Assembly (NCBI GenBank): GCA_020744425.1
Contig: JAGMUV010000027.1
Location: forward strand, 124,001-188,000
Source: Dactylonectria macrodidyma
Taxonomy: Eukaryota; Ascomycota; Sordariomycetes; Hypocreales; Nectriaceae
Length of the DNA: 64,000 bases
Direction: 5' to 3'
Shown: in pieces, positions 46,298 through 56,867 of the stretch
Layout: every line of letters begins with the position of its first letter
Numbering within the stretch: the first letter of the stretch is position 1
Position numbers and translations under genes: made by a program
The notes under the pieces: model-generated
What the model saw: the letters and a program-made list of their open reading frames with translations, nothing else
Told to the model about the DNA's origin: nothing
The model's database searches: none

Positions 46298-46600
46298 AAG
46301 CCTCAGGCACACTAACTATGCAGATCAATCCCTACTAACATCATACAGTCTCATTTTGACAGACCGGGCTTCAGCTGCTGAGGATAGGATGCTGAACACT
46401 TGGGGAAATTGGCCTTCAAGCAGGCCTGTCACGACATATACACCAGATTGGACCAATTAGTAAAAGTGAAATTTTGGGGCTTCGGGTGATTATGGAAGAA
46501 CTGTACGAAACGAAAATAGCTTAGCGCAAAGGCCCTCTGGGGTGTGTCCCCCCGGGCGAAATAAAATCCTTTCCTTACCTTACCAAGGAATTCTGCAATC

Positions 46601-47565
46601 ATCATCATCAGCACACGAATATACAGTCATTTTCTGCGCAGTCTATTGGCTCCTCTTCTTTATCCGTGACAGTGAGTTTGACAGTTCAGCATAGTCTACA
46701 CCGATCACAACTGCCACTGGAACTACATCGCGCTACATCTGCCACAAAGAAATCAGTACTGAAAATGGGCGGTCATCATTGGTCTGTCAATGAAGTGTTA
46801 GGGGTTTTCAGTATGCTAACAATCACAGCGAAGGTTGTCGTAAAGCCATGACTACTCTATGTGTCTCAAAAAAGACACATTGATCCCTTGTCACCTACGC
46901 AAATCGTATCACCTACCTAATCGCGCATGTGTATCCTGTTACAATGCAATATGTCGTGCTGAAAGGAGGAGAGGGGCGGCAAACTGCAGGAGAAGGACAA
47001 AAAGAACATGAAAGGAGGCGAAAATGACAAGAAGCAGAACAGAAAGTAGAATCTCTGAAAGTAGAGGATGAAACACGAGTAGCCGAAGGAGGAGGATATA
47101 GCTTTATTGACATTTCACTCAACATATTAAGCGATAATTTTGTTAATGTGCAACTTAGAAATATCCCTTAGAAGTCCACACGGGCGATGTGTAGAGTCCT
47201 ATAATCTATGAGCTGCGCGTAAATGATTGATGCACGTATTTGTGCGTTGTAGCAGGTGAGGTATCGTACCCTAAAGCCTCATAGCTCTTGGCATAAAGCT
47301 CTCCCAGTTTGTCCTGACACTTCCTTCTTCGCCAAGAGCCAAGGCCTGGATCCTAATTTCGTCGACGGCATCACCGACAGCATACTGGCATAACCCTGCT
47401 GAATGGGTGCGGAAATTCAGTCAAAAACTTTCTACACGACGGTCGCAACGTGTCATAAACCCTTGCCAGCCATATGTTGGCTACGATTATAAAATCACAG
47501 CGTGCTGTGCTCCAGCTCTCAAACATGCAAGTTAGATAAACGCGGTCTTATTCAAGTCTCGTAAT
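46601..47565. other. No recognisable gene
   Basis: Between the LINE and the second RidA gene. A purine-rich stretch (46958-47095, many GAAAGGAGG-like words) looks like decayed coding sequence for a charged helix but cannot be assigned. The right part must hold the RidA 3' end. Confidence 0.45.
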
Positions 47566-47976
47566 CTAGTTTGCAGTTCCCTTGTAGGCCTCCACCTCGA
47601 TCTCAATCTGCATCTGAGGGAATGCGAGACGGGGCACAGCAATAGCAGTCCAAATCGGGCGGTGACCAGGGATCTGGCTCTTCAACTTTTCGACTGTGTG
47701 GTCGTATGAGGCACCAATGTCAACATGGTACGTCCGGATTGAATAAACGTCTTCCCAGCCTCGGAGGCCGACAGTCTGGAGAACGCGGTCCACGTTCTCA
47801 AATGCGAGATCCACCTGGCCCTTGACATCGTTTGCGTCGAGCTTGCCGGTGTTGTCCCAACCTCCCTGGCCAGAGCATTTCACAATGTCTCCCAGAACAA
47901 CCGCCTGTGAGTAGTGACAGAGGTCGCTGTGTTTCTGGCCGGCGCCAGTTTCGTTGTAGTACTGTAGGCTGGACAT
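47566..47976 (-). CDS. RidA/YjgF family protein (copy 2)
   Basis: A single exon of 136 aa, clearly paralogous to the protein at 27178-27600: shared GAGQKHSDLCHYSQAVVL, IVKCSGQGGW, QVDLAFENVDRVLQ and GHRPxWTAI blocks, diverging in the first ten residues and in the middle. The pocket residues typical of the family are retained in both. It is divergent from the metallo-hydrolase gene across a 522-bp shared promoter, which suggests coregulation. Likely role (family knowledge): deamination of reactive imine/enamine intermediates. Confidence 0.88.
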   Translation of the reverse strand: MSSLQYYNETGAGQKHSDLCHYSQAVVLGDIVKCSGQGGWDNTGKLDANDVKGQVDLAFENVDRVLQTVGLRGWEDVYSIRTYHVDIGASYDHTVEKLKSQIPGHRPIWTAIAVPRLAFPQMQIEIEVEAYKGTAN

Positions 47977-48498
47977 TGTGGCTTGAAAAGGTTCGAGTCT
48001 TGAGGAGAGTCAGTTACATCATCACTTCAATAGTGCAGCATGGCTAAAAGGATCTGACTTACAGATGGTCTTGAACTTTAGGCTTTCCGTTTTGTTGAGA
48101 TTTTGCTTGTAAGGGGAGAGTAGAATTGAGCTGAAGACTTCAAGTTGGGAACCCCATATATGACGACAATGGGTTTTGGGTTTTCGGGATTCATTTTCGT
48201 CTCCAACTCGGGATTCGTTGGGAGTCTCTTAAGTACCTAAATTTGAATCTCCAACTTGGGGCGGCATTCTCCACATTCTGCCGCGTCGGGTTAATCCGGG
48301 GTGACCCACACTATTCCCGAACCTTGGGACAGCTTTGCCCTGAGCGACTCCAGTCAATTGATTCGGTGACAAGTATGAATCAGCGTTACATAAGTTGAAT
48401 AGATACATAATGTAATCTGTCTAGCTTCTTCAAAAATATTACTCCAAACTTCGCAGCTCCGTTTGCAATATTCCCAGAGTGCGGATTAATCAACCAAA
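47977..48498. promoter_or_regulatory. Divergent promoter with CGG-N6-CCG site
   Basis: It separates the RidA gene (minus) and the hydrolase gene (plus). It contains CGG-N6-CCG at 48287-48298 and, just before it, GCGGCA (48261-48266) paired with TGCCGC (48279-48284), both of the inverted-triplet type bound by Zn2Cys6 regulators. TCTCCAACTC/TTGGG words and a TCGGGATTC-like word are also repeated between 48185 and 48265. An intact Zn2Cys6 regulator lies 4.3 kb away. Confidence 0.5.
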
Positions 48499-49925
48499 AT
48501 GCCCGAGGACACTTCTTTTGACTTGCCTGGTGGCAGTACTACTGTCCGACTGCAACTTATCGACACGGGCTCCAGACTTCTCTGCAAGGCGAACACTTTG
48601 ATCGAACCCGAAATAGCTGGGCACGAGCTCCTAAACCTTCCCAATGTCTGTTGGCTTGTTGAAAACTTGAGGACGGGGCGCAAGGTTTTGTTTGACTGCG
48701 GTGTTCGCAAGTCGTTCAAGGACCTTCCTCCCGCGGCCTTCCGCACATTGGAACTTTCGACACCTGGCCTTCATGTGGATTGTGATGTAGCGGATGTTCT
48801 TTCAAAGTCGCACGTCAATGCAACGGAAATCGGTTCGGATTCCCTTTCCTTGGCTGAGATGATCCAAGACGAAGGAGTCACTAACAACCCGCGCATCAAG
48901 ATTGGATGATTTGGAGCCACCATCACTGGGATCATGTGAGTACATCCTAGTGTCTTATCCCCAGTCACACATATACTGATAAGATGGATGCATGCGCAGA
49001 CAGGTGATCCTAGTCGATTCCCATCGAATGTCGGAATCGTGGTTGGTCCTGACTTTACTGCCGCACATCTACCGGCCTACCCAGCCAACCCGAAGTCTGA
49101 AATGCCAGAGAAAGACTTTGTGTAAGTTGCTTGTGGCCCTATTTCAGTATTCAGACTTTCTCACCATAACTCCAACCGTTTTCCAGCGGACGTCCATTCT
49201 GGGAACTTCGGTTTGACGACAACCGCACCATTGGCGGGCTTAGAGCTTACGACTTTTGGGGTGACGGTAGTTTATACATTTTGGACACACCTGGAGTACA
49301 GCCGCCCTTCGATAACCCTCGCCGACTCTGCTAAGATTGCCCCTTTTAGCACTCCGTTGGTCACATCAGTGCCCTAGCTCGCACCAGCGCCATGGACTTT
49401 GTATTCATGGGGGGAGATATATGCCATTTTCCGGGCGTCTTTCGGCCATCGAATTACATTCCCTTGCCAAACCCCATGGAAAAGACGGCTCGGCTTGACA
49501 AATACTTCACTTGCCCTTGTGCTGCTGCAACCTTCACGTCGATTCACCCCAAGGGAGAGGAGGCAGGCAGACGAGAACCGTTTTACCGTCCTGCATCTGG
49601 ACCGAGCAGCATCTACAAGGATCCGAGTCTCGCACACAAAACTGTCCAGAAGCTTATTGCATTCGACGCGAAACCCAACATCATGGTTTGCATTGCACAC
49701 GATCCCGCCGTGGGGGAGACACTGCCCACTATGAACGATGATCCAGCAAACGAGATCAACGGATGGAGGGAGAAGGGGTTTAAGGAAGCCTGCCATTGGG
49801 GCTTTTTGAATCAGCTGCCTCGAGGAGGGCAGCCTGGCCGGGCAAATATAGTGGAGAACTACTCGTCTGAAGGAACGTTATACGAGGGTGTCGAGGCCCT
49901 GAAAGCTGCCAGAGCATTCCCCTAA
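48499..49925 (+). pseudogene. Metallo-beta-lactamase-fold hydrolase, frameshifted
   Basis: Exons 48499-48939, 49004-49121, 49187-49295 and 49350-49925 would encode about 414 aa. Introns 1-3 all have good sites, and phases close after the first exon. Motifs: NVCWLVEN and LFDCG near the start, IWSHHHWDHV (zinc ligands), VVGPDF, LDTPG then HSVGHISALA (third ligand), and a late CIAHDP. Within exon 1 the frame is lost by one base between NPRIKI and MIWSHHHWDH (48901-48906), so translation would stop at TGA 48907 just before the zinc motif. The family hydrolyses lactones, lactams or related ring esters; fungal homologues act in detoxification and in lactone quenching. Convergent with the C2H2 regulator (52-bp gap). 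Confidence 0.75.
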
Positions 49926-49977
49926 GCTGCGATGGAAATAGACATGAGAGTTGGCACATGATGATAGTGATGAGGGC

Positions 49978-52598
49978 TCAATTTATAAGCGTTACCTCCT
50001 CCTGAAGCCTTACATACTCATCAAGAATCTGGCCCAGTAGCTGCGTGAATGGTCTGTTGCTGTTCGACTTGAAAATATGTGCCCAGATGCTCAAATTAGA
50101 GACTGCGAGATCATTCAAGCTGGGATCCGTGGGCAAGGCATCAGAGTCTTCAATCGATAACCAGGCTGCTTTCGCAAGTTCCCAGACTCGTCGAAGAATC
50201 TCAAGTTCAACTTTAAGCCGGTTAGTCGTGCTATGCAGAGTTAACCCTCAAACCAGGAGTAGACATACTTTTGCTCGGCGAACATCCAGCACCAAAGTGA
50301 CAAATCCACTTGCTTAAAAAGACCATGCACTCAAAACTGGACATAAGGCTCTCGAGGCTCCAGCAACTTACTTGTGCACGGATAAAGAGCACAACTCCCG
50401 ACGCTGCTGGTTGCTCCAATACCTCAACACATTGATTGACGGTGTGCAGCAAGCTCTCCATCGGCAACCTCGACAGTCCACTGCAATGGTGTAACGCAGC
50501 AGCAATCTTCCTTGCATCGTAGGTGTGCAACAATCTCATGCCGGAGCTAAGGTCTAAGAGTAGGCGTACATAGACCAATCGTATTAGACATCTCGTGTCA
50601 TGCATCAGGGATTTTTGCTCTCTGGATGCAAATGCAGCTGATCGACTTTCCAAGTTTTGTAAGAACTCAAAACATCGGCTGGCTGCCTTTCTAAATGCAT
50701 GGCTTTTATTAGCATTGGCTTGCAGATTGTCGAGCATCTTGGGAATGAGATGATGTCCCTTTGAGTATCCGGATGGCCCTACTTACTCAACCTGTTGAGA
50801 GGATGTGTTGTCCTGAGTGCAGTAATAGTCAGGCAAGCCCAGCTCTCTCGGAGACATTACCCTCCGAGTGAGAAGCGCGGCAAGGATGTATAGAGTCGGT
50901 GGTGTGAGATCTGTCGTACTAGGCATTGTCCCGTTGAAGAATGTCTCAAAAACATTATGAATCCCATCAACCTGTGAAGAGAATCCAACCGGGGTGTTTA
51001 ATGTCGTAGAAACTTCTTCGTGCGAGCGAAGGTTCCATGCATCCGGCGAGCAAGGGAACGGGACATGCTGGCCAATATTAAATCCACCAGGGAGAGATTG
51101 AAACAGAAAATTTTGGATCAACGCCACACACAACCCAAAGACTCTAGCACGCCTACCAGTTTCAGCTTTTGCCCATTCATTGAAGCCCACCTCACGCACG
51201 TCGAATGCGGGAGCTTCATTATACCCCAAGGAGCATATGAGCCCGCTCTGTAAAACACTGAGCTGCTGCGGAAGAGTAAAGGGTTGGTCTGCCCTGACAA
51301 ACTCAGTGAGCAACAAAAATGCGCTCGTCAATTGGAACTTTCTGGTAGATTGGATTAGCAATCATTACTATTGGCATTGCCGCATTAACGTACTGTTGAG
51401 TTCCCTGCTGAATATTGTCTTCTGATGTCCACAATTTAAGGGTAATACTCCTACTAGCCTTGAACAAACTCGTAGCCTTCCCGTTTTCGAGGAGTAGTTG
51501 AGCACCTAGGGCAAGAATGGCTAGCTTTAGAGATATGTGGAAGTCATCGGGCCTGATACTCGGGTGGATGATCTGGAAGCGGTCATTTTCCATGTATGTT
51601 TTGTAATACCTTTTGATAGACTGCGTAGGAGGCACGGTAAAATCATCCAACTCTCCGATATATGGCTGCAGCATGTGATCAGATACAGCTAGAATTGGAT
51701 AATGAGATCCCATTAGCCATGCCCTGAGTTTCGTATGTACAATCTGCATCACGAGGACAAGCTTACACAAGCAAGATGTCCTGATCTCTGAAAGGTCAAA
51801 TTGGGAGGACGGGGAGTGATCGACTTCGACAACATTGGATACTGAGATGGTGTCACACTCGGGGTGTGAGACAGCTTGTCGGAGATCCGTTACTTCTGGA
51901 CGATGAGCTAAATTTCGCAATCCACTGTTGTTGATGAAAGCCGTAAAGTCGTGTAGTGGGTTGTCTTTGGGTGGTTGATCTCGAAGCGACGGATCTGTGA
52001 TTAGTTGATAATTTCCGTCAGTTTACTAAAAGTTACGTATGACTCACACCCCCGCGTCGGGGCATTGAACGGGCGTCACATGGCCTTGATGTCTTACATG
52101 TATGATGGTACTCGGGTGGAAGTGGCAGAGCACTTCCAGATGAGACGGAAAGTTGACTTGGTCGGCTGTCGGCATCTGAGCTGGCCCCAACAGTTGAGAC
52201 TGTTATCTCGGCCTGAATGCTACCCGATATGGACGGGATGTCATTGTGGGCGATTGCAGGGGCAGCTGTTTCATGAACCAGTCTCTCGTGGCGGCGGAGT
52301 AAGTCGCGCCGCGTGAAAGAGGAACCACATTGGCACACGTAGGGTTTCTCTTTCGTATCTAGAACAAGCCGGGTCTCAGCAAGCGTCTATCTGGGGCGAG
52401 TTTCCCCAGTAAGTAGGAAGGGATGTCTCCAGAGAGGGGTGACCTACGTGTGCGAATATGACGTTGAAGATGCTCCGGCCTCCGAAACCTCCGATTACAG
52501 TACGTGCATAGATGGGGCCGATCAAAGCCAGAGAAGTCCGAGGCATCGGGAAGGAGCTGGTTCATGTTGGTGGCGAATTGAGGGTTGTGGGACATCAT
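49978..52598 (-). CDS. C2H2 zinc-finger transcription factor with fungal_trans-like body
   Basis: Seven exons (52598-52448, 52358-52050, 51994-51394, 51341-50792, 50737-50372, 50312-50269, 50230-49978) give 757 aa, and every phase closes. Two N-terminal fingers are at residues 31-51 (CTYCNRRFRRPEHLQRHIRTH) and 59-79 (CxC type, SSFTRRDLLRRH). The second finger only appears after the 89-nt first intron. The long C-terminal half resembles the fungal transcription-factor regulatory domain (helical, FLLLTEFVRAD, RRARVFGLCVALIQ). ATG 52598 is preferred, but an upstream in-frame ATG (MGQG, near 52664) is possible. Its product probably regulates neighbouring genes; the target is unknown. It starts 230 bp from the divergent Zn2Cys6 gene. 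Confidence 0.82.
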
Positions 52599-52828
52599 CT
52601 CCAAACCCCAGCGGGGACTTGAGTTGGAGATATGGACAAAACGTATCACAGAGCCCTGGCCCATGTGGGTCGAGATTCTTATCAAGGCGCGGCTGACAAA
52701 TCGGACATGACCGTAGGGCCTTGCTTAGGGCAAGCCACTCACCCTTAGTGTGGAGAGATTAATCAAGGTTCATGGACGTGGACGGGTCTGGCCAAGTTCT
52801 CCAACCTTCATGGAAGGATAGTCATGCG
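52599..52828. promoter_or_regulatory. Divergent promoter of two regulators
   Basis: Only 230 bp separate the start codons of the C2H2 gene (minus) and the Zn2Cys6 gene (plus). No clear operator was identified. The spacing implies overlapping promoters. Confidence 0.5.
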
Positions 52829-55277
52829 ATGTCCTCAAGCGTCATGGCCTCAAGCATCGCTCAGCGCAGGCCAGCAGCCTCGAAAAAATTTGCAACTCCT
52901 CCGGCCAAGTCAGCCTGTACCGCCTGGTAAGTGAGCAAACCGACCGAGTCGGGGTTTGAAGTGGCCATCGCCCAGCTAATCGTTGATCAGCCGAGCTTCT
53001 CGACTACGATGCAGCGGCCACAGCCCTTGCACCCGTGTAAGATTTCTCCCAGTAATGCTAGCCAATTTCAAGAGTTATTCTCACCCCCCACAAGTGTCTT
53101 ACGAGGAACCGCATCTGCGTCTTCACCGAAAGCCGTAGAGGCCTGAAGCGAGCCGCGACTCGCCCACTAGGTCAACCGCCTTATCCTTTGCCAGTTCCAA
53201 GAATAAGCCTCGAGGCATCTGATCCTCACGATCCCTACCCTGGAGCGGAACTGCGTCCCGTCTTTGTCGACGACCCACAGGGAGTTCTTCCACCACTCTA
53301 CAACGATGACGTTGGCACGATTCAGTTTGATAATATATTTGGAGGAGACTCGAATGATGCCCTGGATACCTTCTTCGCAAGCATATTCAGCTTACCCTCT
53401 TATCCACCTGCTGGCGTCATCGGTGAACCCGTCGTCGATGGTCTAGGGCCGCCACACATCCATGTGCTACGAGGATACAAATCTGACAATGACGTGTGAG
53501 TTCTCCGTTTGACGAGTAACCCCAAGATTTACTCAAACCTCCAATGCTTGTTCTGAACAAGTTGCAGGGTTCAAGCATACTACGAACTTATTCACCCCAC
53601 CTTTCCCATTCTACCTCCGCCATTGGGACAGGATGTCGAGGATCGTGCCGAGCCGTGGGTTCCAACTGGGCAATTCTTCTCCGACTATGAACCCTCATCG
53701 CCTCTTATCCTAGCTCTGCTCTCCATCCTAGTTCTTCTGCCACATTCGCATGATGGCCATGCTTCCGACGAGACAGGGCGAGAGCTGCGCGCTGGGTACG
53801 CCCAATCACTTATGCAGTCCGCGATTGAGTCTATCAGGATCGCTTCAGAAATTGCAATCCCGGCCTCACCTTCGTCTCTTCGATCACCTGTCCACCCCCA
53901 TGTACCCCTGGAAGTTGAGACACCCATGGCCTTGTGCCTTATTAGTATATTCCAATACCTCCATCATGGGAATATCACGAAAATGCGACAGCTGGCAGAA
54001 GAAGCCTTTGATTCTTCAGTAAAATTGTCGCTACACATCATCCCACATGATGACACCAGCTTCTCAGAAGCCAGGAGAAGGACATGGTGGATGACGGTGA
54101 GTCCCTCCCATAACGAGGTTTTGATCTTTGCCTAAGTACTAATTACAGTACCTTTGCATGTGCAACGCATCCATCATCAGCTGTGATGTAGGTAATAGTT
54201 CGAGTGGACGTCTGGTCGGATAGAAATTGACTAACAAAACAAGCCACCGACGCGGCCCATGATGACCAGTACCTTCACAACCCCATATCCCTCGACGGAA
54301 AATGACTCTGAAGTATGTCTAGATCACCATCCAACAAGGACCACCCGTTTAACATTGAGTCAATAGGTATGGCGCCGATACATTCGCGCAGAGGAGACCT
54401 TGGTTTCTGCAACTCTTCTTCTTGTTGCCCTCGTGAGGGGATTTTCTTCTGAGACGTCCGTATTCGATTTTCGCCAAAACATTCATTTCCTCAATTCAAT
54501 CATCGAGTCTCAGCTAGGTGAGCTTGATGACGGAGAAACCCAGTCAATGGATTCGAGGCAGTCACCCGAGATGAGAGTTGGAGACTACTTGAGAAGGCTC
54601 GCCTGGATACGCTTGACTAGGTAAGACATTGGCCTTCAGAGACAGGTTTCACGATTGACCAATCTTAGTTCACATATAAAAACACATAGGTATCGTGCAT
54701 TTATGAGTTCTGCGATTATTTTAAAAAGGTTTGAGTCGCTTCCATCATCCGAAATTTTGGAAGCGTCAACTGCTTCAGGCCAGACTTCCAACCTTGAAGA
54801 AACGGATATAGGCTCTCAGATATTCCCTTTCACGGCTTCCGAGTCGAGAAGAATATGCCTCGAATCATCCACCAAAATGGCAGCGTCCTTGAAGATACTC
54901 AGCTCCAATGTCCCAGGTCTGTTGGTTTCGAGCTCTTGCCATAATTATTAACCCTGACTATCTTAGTGGCACCATTTGCCTGTTCGGCTGCACTCGCTGG
55001 CTACACTGCATTAATGACGCACCATTTCACAAGATCTGAGACGCATTACAATGAGCCAAGTACTAACTCCTACGCACTGCGTGAGCAATGCGAACAAGGC
55101 GTGAAGGCTGCCATCAATGCCCTCGATAACTTTTCCGTGGGCTTCGAGTCCATGAGGACACTGAACGGTGATTCTCCAACTCTTGACCCCAGGCCAGAAC
55201 GGAGGATTTTGATATTGACTATGAAACCTTTTGTAGACCAGCTGCGACGAGCGGCCGCTGCATGCAAGGTACTCTGA
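52829..55277 (+). CDS. Zn2Cys6 transcription factor
   Basis: Nine exons (52829-52926, 52991-53036, 53095-53495, 53568-54096, 54149-54187, 54244-54312, 54367-54620, 54669-54916, 54967-55277) give 664 aa with all phases consistent. The zinc cluster is spread over the first three exons and is only visible after splicing: C30, C33, C40, C46, C49, C56 (CTACRASRLRC, then SGHSPCTRC and LTRNRIC), exactly the C-x2-C-x6-C-x5-C-x2-C-x6-C pattern. The body has the fungal_trans-like YYELIHPTFPILPPP, a RRRTWWMTY helix and SIISCDPPTRP. Such proteins bind CGG triplets as dimers; the CGG-N6-CCG site at 48287-48298 is a candidate target. The intact structure contrasts with the broken hydrolase gene nearby. Confidence 0.85.
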
Positions 55278-56523
55278 ACTGGCCAAGCCGCTCCTTGACT
55301 GAAAGAACCGAAACAGGCCAGTGAGAGAACATTAAGCCCCGAAGCTACAACTTTCATTCAAGAATGATAGTTGACAACCAATGAACCTCATCTGGAGTAC
55401 TCATTAAACTATGTAGAGGCAAACCTCCCTGGTGTAGTTTTATACATCTGCTGGCTTCAATCAAGAGGCGGTGGTTTTTAATCCGGCCAGGACACTTCCA
55501 TAGAGTCAAACTGAGCTGGGCTGGCAACCTTGCTGGTGGCACACATTGAGGGGTCACGAAGCAGCCTTACGTTCGCCCCAAAGACAATAGGACTGTCACT
55601 GTAAAGCATGCGGAGTGTTCAAGGCTTAACTCGCGGCGAATGTGCAAAAGTTGCCGAAGAATTGTGAGAATTGCTGTGTACTTCATGGGAAAGCAGTCTA
55701 GTGAATCTACCAATCAAGAAAAATGATGTGGTTGAGAAGTGTGCTTGCTTAGGGAATGTCAGTCTCCCATTTTTGAGAGTGTTTCCACACATCTGTGTTG
55801 ATGAACCCATTCGACTGTTGCCTCCAGCGCTTTAGGTGGGGTTAACTAATCACCTGCGATGTCACATCTATCAACTATTGAGACTGCGGCCCTGTCTCAA
55901 AGGCCCGGATCTCTAGCAAGCCGGTCTTAAGAAAACCCTATCGTAGCCCCTATGACGATGAGGGCACCTTATATACAGAGCCGCTGCGAGCCCTTTGTTA
56001 GATAGGAATCAAGAGCTTCTATTTACATTATAATGCACCCTTCCTTTCAGATGCAACATGCGATTGCTACGTCAACTCGCTAGTGGAGATAACCAAGACG
56101 CAGTCATCATCTACGTGATTCGGTTAATAGTGTGAGAATCCCTTATTGTCTCCACTCGGGTCGGGCTTTACTCCAAGCCCTCAGTGGGGTATCAAATATT
56201 AGTTTCACCCTCAGTATCTCGGGATTCATATTGGGGTTCTCCGCCTTCCTCATCTCACCGCCCTTCCGATGTAGGCTGTCTCCCCGCAATCATCAACATG
56301 TCGCTATCTCTTAGTTGAGCTCCACAACTCCACAACCATCACGTGATGGTCAAAGGCGATTAGCCTACCGCAAACCATACGATAAGTTGGTTCGGCTTTG
56401 GACATTATTCGGAATACATATAAAATACTACGTCACCCCATGCACATTGGAGCGGCGATGGGGTGCATGGGGTAGCCTCAGCCGAAGGCTGTGTGTCCGC
56501 GGGCCGGGAAGCTATTACTACTA
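55278..56523. other. No recognisable gene
   Basis: About 1.2 kb downstream of the Zn2Cys6 gene with only short unassigned frames. At its right, ACCCCATGCAC (56435-56445) and GTGCATGGGGT (56462-56472) form an 11-bp perfect hairpin stem, possibly linked to the Helitron 3' end, and AGCC/GGCT pairs follow. Confidence 0.45.
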
Positions 56524-56524
56524 C

Positions 56525-56864
56525 TAGGGGGGTCTCGGTCCCAGCACAGCTCCACCCCCCGTTCGTCCCTCACGGGGGGGTCGTTGACCAAGCCAAATGT
56601 CGTTGACTTGACCAATTTTGGTACCTGCTATTATATTAAAATCTTAGTGCTGACAATGTACCTTGGTCTCCTCTAACCCTAACCCTGAGGTGCCTTTTTC
56701 GTCGCAGAGATCGCTGGTACATAGCATTTGGTGGGGCGCACATATAAACTCTAGGTATTGCGGAGAAATTGGTCGAGTCAACGACATTTGGCTTGGTCAA
56801 CGACCCCCCTGTGAGGGACGAACGGGGGGTGGAGCTGTGCTGGGACCGAGCCCCCCCTACTACT
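56525..56864. mobile_element. ~340-bp element with ~97-bp inverted arms
   Basis: Arms at 56525-56618 and 56766-56864 are inverted copies (GGTCCCAGCACAGCTCCACC, CGTTCGTCCCTCAC, GTCGTTGACCAAGCCAAATG), with only a few mismatches. A TACTACT direct repeat occurs on both outer sides (within 56515-56524 and 56859-56865), a possible target duplication. The spacer contains CTAACCCTAACCCT. It directly abuts the last codons of the Helitron helicase, so it is either a MITE or the Helitron terminal region. Confidence 0.65.
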
Positions 56865-56867
56865 GCA

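Larger units (their letters stand above)
41610..46600 (+). mobile_element. Tad-like LINE retrotransposon, 5'-truncated and interrupted
   Basis: It encodes the end of ORF1 (zinc knuckles) and a full ORF2 with apurinic endonuclease, reverse transcriptase and RNase H, in the order of the Tad clade of fungal LINEs. ORF2 is split by a 328-bp MITE (43271-43598) and carries one TAG. The 3' untranslated part extends past 46297 to perhaps about 46600. The 5' end lies near 41610, inside ORF1, as is usual for 5'-truncated LINE copies; no target duplication was found. Confidence 0.88.

Noticed and set aside
46913..47125. A 70-codon minus-strand frame rich in Ser and Cys
   Set aside because: It is the complement of a purine-rich tract and looks compositional.
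56670..56693. CTAACCCTAACCCT, suggestive of a telomere
   Set aside because: Only about two telomere-type units lie inside an inverted-repeat element; no array and genes continue on both sides.
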